Of a stretch of 64,000 bases of DNA, positions 54,973 to 64,000 are shown one piece after another (positions within the stretch are counted from its first letter, which is position 1; each line of letters opens with the position of its first letter). Position numbers and translations under genes: made by a program. Location: contig OY743180.1 of the NCBI GenBank assembly GCA_963555705.1, positions 38,162,129-38,226,128 of the forward strand. Reading direction: 5' to 3'. The notes below the pieces were generated by a model. It searched no databases. It was not told where the DNA came from and saw nothing but the letters and a program-made list of their open reading frames with translations. The DNA comes from Ligustrum vulgare (Eukaryota > Streptophyta > Magnoliopsida > Lamiales > Oleaceae).

Positions 54973-56523
54973 TATTTTCCTGCATGTTTTACCTAAAAAA
55001 AAATATTCATAGTGTTGATTTAAACAATCTCAACATCAAACTCAATTCACCCTAAATATTATTCAAATATTTAAGTACGCAATACCATCATCTTTAAATT
55101 TTTATCTTCTGAAATGTATTATTAGGCTACCTTATTTAAAAAAACTGGAGTTGAGAAGATTTCTCCTTCTATGTGTGTATATAGTTCATAATAAATTCAT
55201 TACTGCAGTAGAAAAAGAATGATAAACGTTTGAAAATTTATCCAAATTTTAGAACCAAGATGAAAAAAATCAATTGTAATATGACGTAAAGAGAATGTTA
55301 ATCATGCATGTGAAGTTAGAACTTAGAATAACATTTGATCGTAAATGTCTTAGAAAAACTGAGATGTATCTAATTTAGGCTCCATACTAAGGTATGATTA
55401 TTCGAGACACAAAAGATATCATATTTAATTAGAGTAATGTTTGATCAGAAATATTATTTTGAAATCAGTGCCTTCAAATTTCTTGCTCAATAAATTGATT
55501 TAAAGTACTGTGGCCTGTGAATCCCAAAGTAGCATGCACATTTCTTTAAATTGATAGAACCACCACAAACCATTATCTCAAATTTTTCTACAACCTAATG
55601 AGACGTGTTCATTGTTTTGATGGAACAAAAATAATATGTCCTCGTGATTTCTTTCATTGTTTGACATCAGAATAAAATGGGTTAAAAAACATAGTAAAAG
55701 GAGTCGGGGTGAACAAAATATAATATATATTTATAGAATATTAACTTATGGTTGCGAATATTTCGTGACATTTTTATGAACTGTAAAAACTAAAATTTCA
55801 ATTTATATTTCGAATACAAGATAAAAATATATACATATACATATAAACAACTTAAAACATATACAAATGATCTTCACAAGAAATTAGCACTTCGAAATTT
55901 CAACGTAAAACGTTAATACAATAAGAATTTAAATTGATTAGAAAACAAAACTTAATTAATTTTTCATACAATTAATATTTTAGACAAAAAAAAAAAAAAA
56001 AAAAAATCACACACATCATAGTTTAGAAATTGACTTTCTGAAAAAAGAAGTGAATCTTCACAACACTCTATTTTTATGGATGTGATGATAATATAATAAG
56101 CGTCAAATTAATACTTGACAAAGAAACTTAAAATTGGAATATGAGTAATGGAAAATAAAATATTTAATGTAGAATGTAAAAATGATTTTCTAATTTTTTT
56201 TTTTCCTTTTTTGTATACAAGTAAAAAAATTAATTCAGAGAGTACACATTTTTTTTCCTTTTTCTCATATTAGTTGAACGATGTTTATGGATTTTAAATT
56301 ATCTAATAGTTATTAGTTTTATTTAAAATATTTTTAGTGAAAAAGTGAAGAGTTTAAATTATAAATATATGAAAAATATTTTTTATCGAAAATACGAAAA
56401 TAAAATAAAATGTTAAAATAATTGTACATTAATTAAAATTAATGGTAAATATGATATTATTAAAATGTTAGAAGGTAAAATAATTAAAAATGTTTCTCCC
56501 TTTAAGGGACTTTTAAAAGTAGT

Positions 56524-56847
56524 ACAAAAAAAAATTTATTATATGCATGTAAAAATTAATTTAAAAATATATATTTTTTCTTTTTCTCATATTAATTGAA
56601 AGACGTATTTCAAAATATGAATTATATGACAATTATTGATTTTATTTAAAAGATTTTTAGTAAGAAAGTGATGAGTTTAGATTGTAAATGTATAAAAAAT
56701 ATTTTTATTGACAATACGAAAATAAAAAATAAATATTAAAAAATGTACATTAATTAAAACTAAGGGTGGATATAAAATTATTAAAAAGATGTGAGGGTAA
56801 AATAATCCAAAAAAACTTCTCCCTTTAAGGAATTTTTAAAAGTAGTA
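56524..56847 (-). repeat. Second copy of Helitron 5' terminal segment
   Basis: Repeats about 320 bp of 56197-56523 (TTTTTCTCATATTA(G/A)TTGAA, AGTTTA(A/G)ATT, TTCTCCCTTTAAGG(G/A)A) with substitutions. It is thus a truncated second Helitron end in tandem. Confidence 0.75.
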
Positions 56848-57500
56848 CTAGTATGAAACACATGCGAGTGCGATGCACATTATTTTGTAATACTATTGTG
56901 AGATATATTTATTCAAATATTAAACAATTTATTTTAATAAAATTATATTTATTTTGAGTTCGTGTATTACTCAAGAAGAAAATGACAATAAATTTATTCA
57001 TGTCTAATATTGAAAGAATTGAAAAATGATTGAAATTGAAATTGGAATAGAATATTGTACAAAAATATTTCAAGGATGTGAACATATTATGTTTTTCTTA
57101 GATGTGTGTATATATATTAGAAAAAAAAAGTTAAATTTATTTACGAAGGGTTTGTACCAATTAAGCATGAATTGAAATTTTATTTGAAATGTTAATCATG
57201 CAAAACTTACACATAATAATTAATATATCGAATACAATAAAGAGTAGAATATTGATATTTTAATCCTTTACACAATGAAAATAATTATCAAGCAATATTT
57301 TTCAAAATAAGTGTCTTAGAAAATACTATATTTAAAGTTGCAATTTGATTCTCAAATGCATTCATTTATCATTTATGTATAATTTATCTATAGCTCATAT
57401 TTTCAATTACATTAACTAGAAGCTAAAAAATCCATATGCCATTATTAGTACCTTATAATTCCTAATTTAATCCTTAATTAATTTTAAAATTTTTTATTTA
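56848..57500 (-). mobile_element. Probable Helitron 3 (minus orientation), 5' end undefined
   Basis: Reversed, the low-coordinate edge reads GTGCATCGCAC (hairpin) then CATGTGTTTCATACTAG, a Helitron 3' terminus, directly abutting the Helitron segment at 56847. The 5' end was not found; the given end is nominal. Confidence 0.5.
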
Positions 57501-58234
57501 ACAATCTTGATTGTATCCTCTAATTCTATTTTTATTCCAAAAGGCACTAAAAGTCCGAAACAGTCATTTTTGTATATATGTCAATGAATTTCTCTCTATT
57601 TATTATTCAATTCAAATTTAAATACATCTTAGCAATTAAATCGAGCTCTTGACACTTAAATATGTAAAGTAAAAGAAAGTCTCAAATAAAAATAGATTAT
57701 CTTGATGGCTATAGCCACGAAGATCGTTAGCATGCTGTGATAAAACTCATGATCAAGATTCAAGTCCACTACATTCTCCTAAAACAACAATTCTAGAATT
57801 GAGTGGCAAATCCTCAAACCTTTTGCTGAGTTGATATATCTTGAATAGCTAGTGTGTTTAAAAAAAAAAGTGAGCAGCAATTGGACCAATTTTTGGTTAT
57901 CTTCTTTTAATGATTCACTGGTTAATATGAATTTTTAGTTATTATATAAGAGATATAGACCATAACATATATTAGACAAAATGACCAAATGAATAAAGAA
58001 ACTAATAATGCAGATCAATTGACAAAGAGAATCTTGATTGTAAGATGATTGAATAGAGAGATAAAGTGAAAATTCACCTTTCAAACTTCTAGCCATCACC
58101 CCCACTTTTATAGCTTCTATAGTTACAAGACTCTTGCCATCAGGATTATGAGATCTGTTGACCACAAAATCTAACTGGATCTTGGACCAACACGTCTCAG
58201 CTCCTCCCTCTTGAATACGTGGATCTCCGTGCAC
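57500..58234. other. Non-coding flank
   Basis: AT-rich up to about 57930. At 58060-58234 the minus strand is open and more protein-like (VNRSHNPDGKSLVTIEAIKV), directly outside the LTR end, but no family is recognised. Confidence 0.4.
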
Positions 58235-58823
58235 TGTGACAAACTATCAGTTTGCAAAGGGAACTGAGGTGGCTCCCGTTTGCACTCCGATGCCAAAATC
58301 AGTACTCATTTTCAGCGAATATATATTGGGTGCGAGAAGTATAAGTGTGTAAAAGAGAGAAAAGGGAGTGAGAGAAATATCTCGTTAAGAGTCTTAAATT
58401 GCTAACCTTTTCCTTGGAGAGAATCGTGCTTTATTTATAGAAGAACTTGTTATCTCGGATCACGACACGTGGCATACTTTACACTTGTCATCACCCTAGC
58501 CCATGGAGGTGACAACCTTACTTTTCAACCGTAATCATTGCTACATTTCGTAGGGGATGGGCGCCTGTCACATCTTGGTAAAGGAAGTGTCCCATCGCTG
58601 ACTCCATCTCTCTTCTGGTCAATGTCGTAAAGCGCCCCGACTGAGTATAAAGCACATCGGGTAGGCGTTAACTAGGTCGGCTAAAGGGGTTTGCTTGACG
58701 TACCACCTCGGCCTTCATCCCAAGGTGATATTTTATGCCTTAACTGTGGGTTAAGATCCGTTGGGCCACTATCGGGCATTCGCTGGTGGATCACTGTACC
58801 TTTCTTTGGGCCCGGATTCAACA
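58235..58823 (-). repeat. 3' LTR of the Tat/Retand-like element
   Basis: The minus strand runs TGTTGAATCCGGGCCCAAAG to GATAGTTTGTCACA, 589 bp. A TATA box CTATAAATAA lies at 58440-58431, and the leader ends with GGCATCGGAGTGCAAACGGG, typical of Tat-type LTR ends. The other LTR is outside the window, so the borders rest on TG/CA and the purine tract. Confidence 0.7.
58431..58440 (-). promoter_or_regulatory. TATA box of the Tat/Retand-like LTR
   Basis: CTATAAATAA on the minus strand, about 200 bp before the LTR end. Confidence 0.6.
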
Positions 58824-58836
58824 CTAGTCCCTCAAA
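58824..58836 (-). other. Polypurine tract
   Basis: The minus strand reads TTTGAGGGACTAG immediately before the LTR start. Confidence 0.65.
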
Positions 58837-59245
58837 TCTGAAGGGATCATTCATGGTCGTGTAGGATTTTCCATGATTTCACAGCATTAACTTCTTATGG
58901 AGTCGATAATGAAATTCCTTATGTAAGGTTTGGATCCATATTATAGCCGATCTTCTGCCTCGGATTTTCCCTGCTAAATGGGGTCGGGATCGTACTAGCG
59001 CGTTCCTTAGGCGGCGCATTTAATTCAGAGGGGCTATTGATGTCTATTTCCAAATATATATATATATATATAAAATGGGAGGGGAGTAGCATCTCGCAGC
59101 ACGTGGTATTCACTGTGGTAGCTGAACGGTTTTGTTTCTCCCTTTGACGGTTGGCGCTTTGATTAGCCCATTCTTCAAGAAGCATGGGTTAACCACATTA
59201 ATCATACGGCTCACAAAAATCAATGAACGTAGATCGTTGAGATCC

Positions 59246-59253
59246 CTATAAAT
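59246..59253 (+). promoter_or_regulatory. TATA box of the antisense gene
   Basis: CTATAAAT on the plus strand, about 340 bp upstream of the ATG at 59595. It is followed by a pyrimidine-rich leader, suggesting the antisense gene has its own promoter independent of the LTR. Confidence 0.55.
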
Positions 59254-59594
59254 CCTTCTTCATTTTATTATTTCCCCTTTTACCACTTTCTAAGAGTTTT
59301 TTGCAGCAATATTCTGGCGAAAGCTTGTTCCGTTTTTCTTCCTGCAAGTTTCGAGTTTTCTCCTCAAGGGTTTTCTACCCAGCACCCGCCCTTGACGTTT
59401 CACAGTTTTTCCTTGCGAGTTCTTCATTCCAAGTGCGCAGTTTCACACATTCGTCTTTTGAAGGCAAATCTTTTGGTCCCTGTATATGCAAGACTTTCTT
59501 ATTTTTAGTTTCTCATTGTGGGTTTGAAAATTTTTGTATTTGCATTTTGTTTTCCTTTTGTTGAGTCTGACCCACCTTTAAAACAAAAGAAAAA

Positions 59595-61546
59595 ATGGAA
59601 AGAGTTGGGGGAATGGGTTCACAGGAAATGTTAGCAATGGCGGTTCCCGTCAGAGGTTTCTGCCCCATCTCTTTATCGATTTTTAGTTCCCGCTTCTTTA
59701 GGGAGCAGATTAAGAGGAGGAATAGGAAAACTAGCGGTATAATTTATTTGAGTGATTCTGACAGCGAAGAAGAGAGAAACCAGAACTACATGGCCCATCT
59801 GTCTTCCGAAGAGGAATCCGCGCTAAGAGAACTCCGAAGCAAACGTGATAGAGACATGGGGAGAGAAGGAGCAACAAGTTCTTCTTCTGGCCCACAGGAT
59901 CTTGATTTGGGCACCCGGGCCCCTTTCCGGGCACACAGAAAGGAGTTGGGGCTCTCAGGGGAGGAGATAGCCCGGGTCGAAGGTTGGGTGGACCTGGTGA
60001 ACAAAATATCAGGATATCACGTGGACCCCGACCCAAACCCAGATTTGTGGGAGAGTAGCGAGGTCACTACTGAAATCCGAGGAGTTAACTTGGCTGGGGC
60101 CTCGGCGAAGTTCAGGATGTCAGAAGGGGTCCGTTTAGTGCATCCTACGCCCTCTTGCCGACCATGCAGCCCTCCCTCAGGCCAAGCGGCCATATGTTAC
60201 GATGCCCTGTCCTGCGATATGAGGTTACCTCTGCATCCTTTCTTCAGGGCCCTGCTTAGGAGCTACAACTTGTGCCCCTACCAGTTAGCACCTAATTTCT
60301 GGACACAGGCCGTGGGAACTTGGCTAGCGTGGCAAGAGGTCAACCCCGACCATACGATCTCACTATACATTATTCATACTTTGTACACTCTGAAGAAGTC
60401 AGTGAGAAGGGATAGGGACGTGAGGGCCGATGTGAAGGACTGGTATTATCTGTTCGCTTACAAGGGCACCTTTCAAGGGGTTATTCAACAAAACAAACTA
60501 TTCGTCAAACACGGTCTTATGCGAGCCATGGGTGAGTTTGCTTTGTTACTGCTTTTATATCTCATGCTTTTTCTGTTCGTAACCTCATTTCCCTCTTTTT
60601 CTTGCTAGGTTCTAAGGATTTTCCAAAGATTTCTCTGAAGGGTCTCATGGCTACGAAGATTCCCCCTGCACTCCGCCATGGCAGTGAAATTGAGAGAAAA
60701 CAGAAGGTGGTATTGGCCAACCTGCAAGTTGAGGTGGCAAAGGAGGTGTCCGAGGCGTCTACGGCCCAACTTCAGGGGCCTTTACCAGCTCTACTGGCAC
60801 CGCCTACTCTGCTACCTGTGGGCCCCCAACAGCCTAGTACAGAAAAGGAGGCTGATCCTAAAGGAGTTCTTTCAAAGGGGAAGGGGAAAAGGTCTGATAG
60901 AGGGGGCTCTAAAAGAGACGGGGAGGCTAAGGGTGCCTCGGTGCCGCCCTCATTGTCCGAAGACATATCTGAACATGACCCCGAGGAGGAGCCCGCCCCC
61001 TTGAAGAGGCTAAAACGGGGTAAGGGCAAGGAGTCCACTTCTGCGCCCCCGCCACCAATGATTAAAGATCTGGAGGACGAGCCAACCGTGCCCATTCCAG
61101 GATTGGCTTACGAAGTGACACCAGAAGGGGCAGAAGAACTCAAATATATTAAAACCAGTTTTCTCCCCAAGGATGTCACTTTCAGCCCTTCACTATTTGA
61201 CTCCCCCAGTTCTCCTCCATCCCGGGCCGCTTTTATTACTGAACAATTTTGGACGGAGGGCTGGTCTGCTTTCTCCTCTAGTGTCAATCCGTCCCGGAAG
61301 TTGCTCGCCACCAAGGCTATGAATGTCAGGGTGCTGGCCCTCATTGACGAGGTGGAGTCATCCGTGGAGGAGGTGCAGAGGGACAAGAAGAATGCTGAGA
61401 CTGCTCTCCGCCACGCGGACAACATGTTAAAGGAGATAAATGACCTAAAGACCCAGTTGTTCATAGCCCGGAAGTCTTCCTCTGAGGAGAGGGCCACTGC
61501 TAAGCGTCTCCAGGAGGATAACAATAAGTTGAGACATGACCTCTAG
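59595..61546 (+). CDS. Antisense gene of Tat/Retand-like element (gypsy-type putative transposase domain)
   Basis: Exon 1 is 59595-60531, with an intron at 60532-60608 and exon 2 from 60609. Residues about 45-115 are acidic and serine-rich (YLSDSDSEEERN). A domain at roughly 195-310 (ICYDALSCDMRLPLHPFFRA, YQLAPNFWTQAVGTWLAW, DWYYLFAYKG) resembles the plant 'putative gypsy type transposon' domain (Pfam Transposase_28). Its role is unproven despite the name. Exon 2 has a low-complexity linker (basic and acidic, Pro-rich) and a coiled coil (SVEEVQRDKKNAETALRHAD). The frame stops at TAG 61544, but coding sequence continues in the same frame. Start choice: first ATG, with an alternative 21 bases on. 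Confidence 0.8.
60532..60608 (+). other. Intron in the antisense gene
   Basis: 77 bp, GTGAGTTTGC...TTTCTTGCTAG, T-rich near the acceptor. Splicing joins ATG-G|GT in phase (MGSKDF), linking two otherwise separate frames. Confidence 0.8.
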
Positions 61547-62058
61547 GCTTTTGATTCAGACATGGCGGTTTTGTGCAAGAAACTGGATGATTCCAACCGT
61601 GCACAGTCTATCGCATCTGAGGCCCTGGCCGCTGCTAACGCCGCCAAGTTAAAGCTGGAGGGCAAGGTAGTAGCAGTTAATGAAAAACTGGGGAGGGAGC
61701 TAGAGGCTAGGCGAAGGCAGAAGAGGACCTTGCCACTTTGGAAAAACACATGCAAACGAGGATCACTGTAGTCCTGGAGCAGACTGTCTCGACACGGGTG
61801 GAGAATGCTTTAAGTACTAGAGTGTCGGAAGCTGTCCAGAACTTCAAGGATACTTTTGAAGAGACCCCTGAGTACGAGGCTATGAAGCAGGTTTTTGGGA
61901 ACTTAGGGGCCAGGATGGCCTTGGGGGACGTGAAGGAAGTTTTTCCAACTTTGGACCTGTCCTCCATTGAAGCATTCTACCCCGAGCCTCAAGATGCTCC
62001 TGCAGATCCATTAGGTGCATCCAGCAAGGGCTCTCCAGAAGGCGTTCCTCCACAATGA
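61547..62058 (+). pseudogene. C-terminal part of the antisense gene, disrupted
   Basis: After the TAG the same frame continues (AFDSDMAVLCKKLDDSNRAQ and an alanine-rich coiled coil to 61730). A one-base shift near 61715-61737 moves it to the frame of VVLEQTVSTRVENALSTRVS, AVQNFKDTFEETPEYEAMKQ and LDLSSIEAFYPEPQD, ending at TGA 62056. The conserved C-terminal region is present, so the copy is broken by only two lesions: one stop and one indel. Confidence 0.78.
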
Positions 62059-63094
62059 TCCTCTTCCTTCTTTGCCTTGTTGCTAGTTAGTGTGTTTGTT
62101 TTTGTTTTCTTCTTCTTTTTTTTTTTTTTTGATAAGTGCTCCGGCACCTGATATTGTAAATGTAACCTTTATTTGATTTGTAAATGGCTCATTTTTATGA
62201 ATGGAATAGTTTATTCATATTTCGCCACAGCAACATTTCAAACTGTTCAAGCATGAGTATTTCCAAGTGCGAATGCTTCGTAATTGTATGATGATATGTG
62301 GGAAATTGTATATATTTGTTTATGTCTAGTCCCTCAGATCTAACGAGCTTAATGCGTTCACGTTTGCTGGTTAGATCTGATTTTGACCAACTTTTGAGCA
62401 GTTTTACCTTATATTTAGTAACACCTATATTTACAACTTTGTATGAACTTTTATTAATGGCGTGAACACTTTCAATCCATACGCCGAGGTCATGGTGTGA
62501 ATTCGCAAGTCATTCGTTTTTAACGAAGCGCGCATGTGTTTTTTACAACACAAATAATATAGGGACTTTTACGCTTGATTACGCAGTACTTAGTACACAT
62601 ATGTCTTGCGAATGCTTCGTCTAAGTGTATGTATGAAAGTATCAACAACTTTGTGGAAACGTTTTATATTTCGTACGAGAGAGCGCTCCGTATGTATGAA
62701 CTAACTTAACGCTTTAAGAACTTTGATTTATATGACAATGTCTGAGGCATTTATGCTTACCAGCTGGATTTGATTTTGACATTTATTTGAACGTTTCTCA
62801 AATCACCTTTTGTAGGACCTTTGCAAGCGAGTTTGTATGGATTTCTTTTTATGGTGCCAACACACTCGATTTTTTACGCAGTGATCGCCGTGTGGGCTTT
62901 ATAAGAGTCCCTTGTTTTCAACAATTTTTATGCATGGCGTGGACGTATGGTGTCATGACCAAAATAATTTTGGAATGTGCTTTTATCCATTATGTTTGTC
63001 TAATATATAGATTGGCGTAACTTTCAATGCGGCTCGTCCATGATTTTTAGGAAGCCATATGGTAATGTTGCAATCATAGAGGAGGAATTTAGTT
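62059..63094. other. Spacer between antisense gene and integrase
   Basis: Non-coding. Words such as GCGAATGCTTCGT recur (62267, 62607) with a reversed ACGAAGCGCG (62523). This may be a degenerate repeat like those known in the Retand 3' region. No gene supported. Confidence 0.5.
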
Positions 63095-64000
63095 TTACTG
63101 GAAATAACGGCGAAGGTGGTCTGTGTTCCAAGGATTACATAGAGGTACTCTAGACAGGTCCTCAATTATGTATGTTCCGGGTACCACCTCGGCAAGGACC
63201 TTGTAAGGGCCTTCCCAGTTAGGACCTAGAGTCCCTACTCCTGGCTCCTGTGTTGAAGGAAGAACCTTTTTGAGGACCAAGTCCCCAATATTAAAGCGTC
63301 GACTCTTCACTCTTTTGTTGTAGTATTGAGTCATCTTTTTCTGGTACTTGGCCATAACCACTTGGGAATCACTCCGCTTTTCCATGAGGAAATCTAAACC
63401 AGCCCTTTGCGCTTCCTCGTTCCTAACTTTGTCGTAATGAATTTGACGAAGCGAAGGGATTCCAATTTCAACGGGGCATACCGCCTTGACTCCGTATGCC
63501 AGCGAGAAAGGTGTTTCACCAGTAGCGGTGTGCGAGGTGGTTTCAAGTGCCCATAACACTTGTGGGAGTTCATCTACACATGCGCCCTTTCTAAATTTCA
63601 ACTTCCTTTTCAGGGTGTTTTTTATGGTCTTGTTCACAACTTCGACCTGTTCGTTGGCCTGCGGGTGATGTGGGGATGAGAACAGTTTTTTAATTCCCAA
63701 ATCGTCGCATAACTCATCGACGCTTCTGTTTTTGAACTGTTTCGCATTGTCGCTAACCAGAGAATGTGGTATTCCGAACCGGCATATGATATTTTTCCAA
63801 ATGAACTTGGTGGTGTTGGCCTTAGTGATCTTCATCAAAGGTTCCGCTTCGACCCACTTGGTGAAGTAGTCAATTGCTACTATCGCAAAGCAATTGTTAC
63901 CAGCACCTCTAGGCATAGGACCAATAATGTCAACCCCCCACTTTGCAAAAGGCCAAGGGCTAGTCACCACAGTTAGCTCGTGATACGGCTGATGTGGTAT
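63095..64000 (-). CDS. Gypsy integrase, C-terminal part (runs off the window)
   Basis: 302 codons from the window edge to the stop at 63095. Core: TSPWPFAKWGVDIIGPMPRG (first catalytic Asp), FGIPHSLVSDNAKQFKN (second Asp), SSPHHPQANEQVEVVNKTI (catalytic Glu in QVE). It then has the LPQVLWALETTSHTATGETP-type stretch, a GDLVLKKV / GPNWEGPYKVLAEV chromo-like C-terminal barrel, and ends NTDHLRRYFQ. One oddity: ANE replaces the usual ANG next to the catalytic segment. No stops within the window. The zinc-binding HHCC domain and upstream pol lie beyond 64000. Confidence 0.92.
   Translation of the reverse strand: MPHQPYHELTVVTSPWPFAKWGVDIIGPMPRGAGNNCFAIVAIDYFTKWVEAEPLMKITKANTTKFIWKNIICRFGIPHSLVSDNAKQFKNRSVDELCDDLGIKKLFSSPHHPQANEQVEVVNKTIKNTLKRKLKFRKGACVDELPQVLWALETTSHTATGETPFSLAYGVKAVCPVEIGIPSLRQIHYDKVRNEEAQRAGLDFLMEKRSDSQVVMAKYQKKMTQYYNKRVKSRRFNIGDLVLKKVLPSTQEPGVGTLGPNWEGPYKVLAEVVPGTYIIEDLSRVPLCNPWNTDHLRRYFQ

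Larger units (their letters stand above)
54163..56523 (-). mobile_element. Helitron 2 (minus orientation), with a nested insertion
   Basis: Reverse-complement copy of Helitron 1. Its 3' side (54163-54200) keeps the CGTGCATTGTACG hairpin but CTAG has become CTAT. Its 5' side ends at TACTACTTTTAAAAGTCCC (56523). A 704-713-bp insertion lies at 54267-54979. The two Helitrons face tail to tail, with a 1.06-kb spacer. Confidence 0.72.
58235..64000 (-). mobile_element. Tat/Retand-like Gypsy retrotransposon, 3' part
   Basis: From low to high coordinate: 3' LTR (58235-58823), purine tract, promoter and antisense gene on the plus strand (59595-62058), a 1-kb spacer, and the integrase on the minus strand (63095 to window end). 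Tat-lineage Gypsy elements are known to carry an extra antisense gene between integrase and the 3' LTR, so the arrangement identifies the lineage. The remainder lies beyond 64000. Confidence 0.85.

Noticed and set aside
57935..58234. 99-codon minus-strand frame next to the Tat-like LTR
   Set aside because: The first half looks protein-like but no family is recognised and the second half is hydrophobic AT-rich sequence; not called as a gene.
60772..61524. Long minus-strand frames opposite the antisense gene
   Set aside because: They are shadows of the GC-rich plus-strand coding sequence and lack conserved motifs.

Overview
The window is plant nuclear DNA, from a eudicot by its transposon families. 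It is AT-rich and contains no bacterial-type operons, rRNA or tRNA genes. I found no intact single-copy host gene. Nearly all the recognisable content is transposable elements nested in one another, with old gene fragments between them.

Layout: 1-8395 is a decayed plus-strand Copia polyprotein split by two insertions. One is a 3.1-kb CACTA element (143-3224, 3-bp target duplication CTT) that carries exon-like pieces of host-type genes on its minus strand. The other is a minus-strand LTR retrotransposon (4148-7741, duplication AGAAT) that encodes only a shortened gag and a protease. 8396-12108 is AT-rich intergenic DNA with a probable Helitron-end tandem repeat, one exon-like minus-strand segment and a shared LTR fragment. 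12109-13612 is an old Athila-type LTR with its primer-binding site, followed by a 3.6-kb hAT element (13793-17351) with a decayed transposase. 17352-20008 looks like part of a chromovirus LTR. 20009-28454 is a young Athila-type element with two 1752-bp LTRs; it encodes gag and protease but no reverse transcriptase or integrase. 28455-34109 is low-information DNA.

34115-38988 is a second, plus-strand member of the gag-protease family (duplication ACAAG). Its gag is broken by a 608-bp hAT-type element. 39000-43610 holds LTR-like debris and two solo LTRs of one family; the first is itself split by a solo LTR related to the gag-protease family. 43925-45118 is a long inverted repeat with a 128-bp tRNA-type SINE in one arm. 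45924-50674 is a minus-strand Copia element with short LTRs and broken gag, protease, integrase, reverse transcriptase and RNase H. 51017-57500 is a cluster of MITEs and Helitrons, with two related Helitrons facing tail to tail. 58235-64000 is the 3' part of a Tat/Retand-like Gypsy element on the minus strand. It contains an LTR, an antisense plus-strand gene with a spliced intron, and the integrase, which runs off the window end.

The most unusual signal is shared architecture in the LTRs. Several families carry, upstream of the TATA box, a spaced series of short CpG-containing palindromes. The palindrome differs by family (TTACGGCCGTAA, CATGCGATCGCATG or TTTCGGTCGACCGAAA types). The two LTRs of a single element differ in copy number, and two LTRs with a homologous promoter and leader carry different palindrome modules. 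This looks like an exchangeable regulatory or chromatin-targeting cassette. A second theme is that the gag-protease family and the Athila-type element both keep gag and protease but lack reverse transcriptase and integrase, so mobility would have to depend on other elements.
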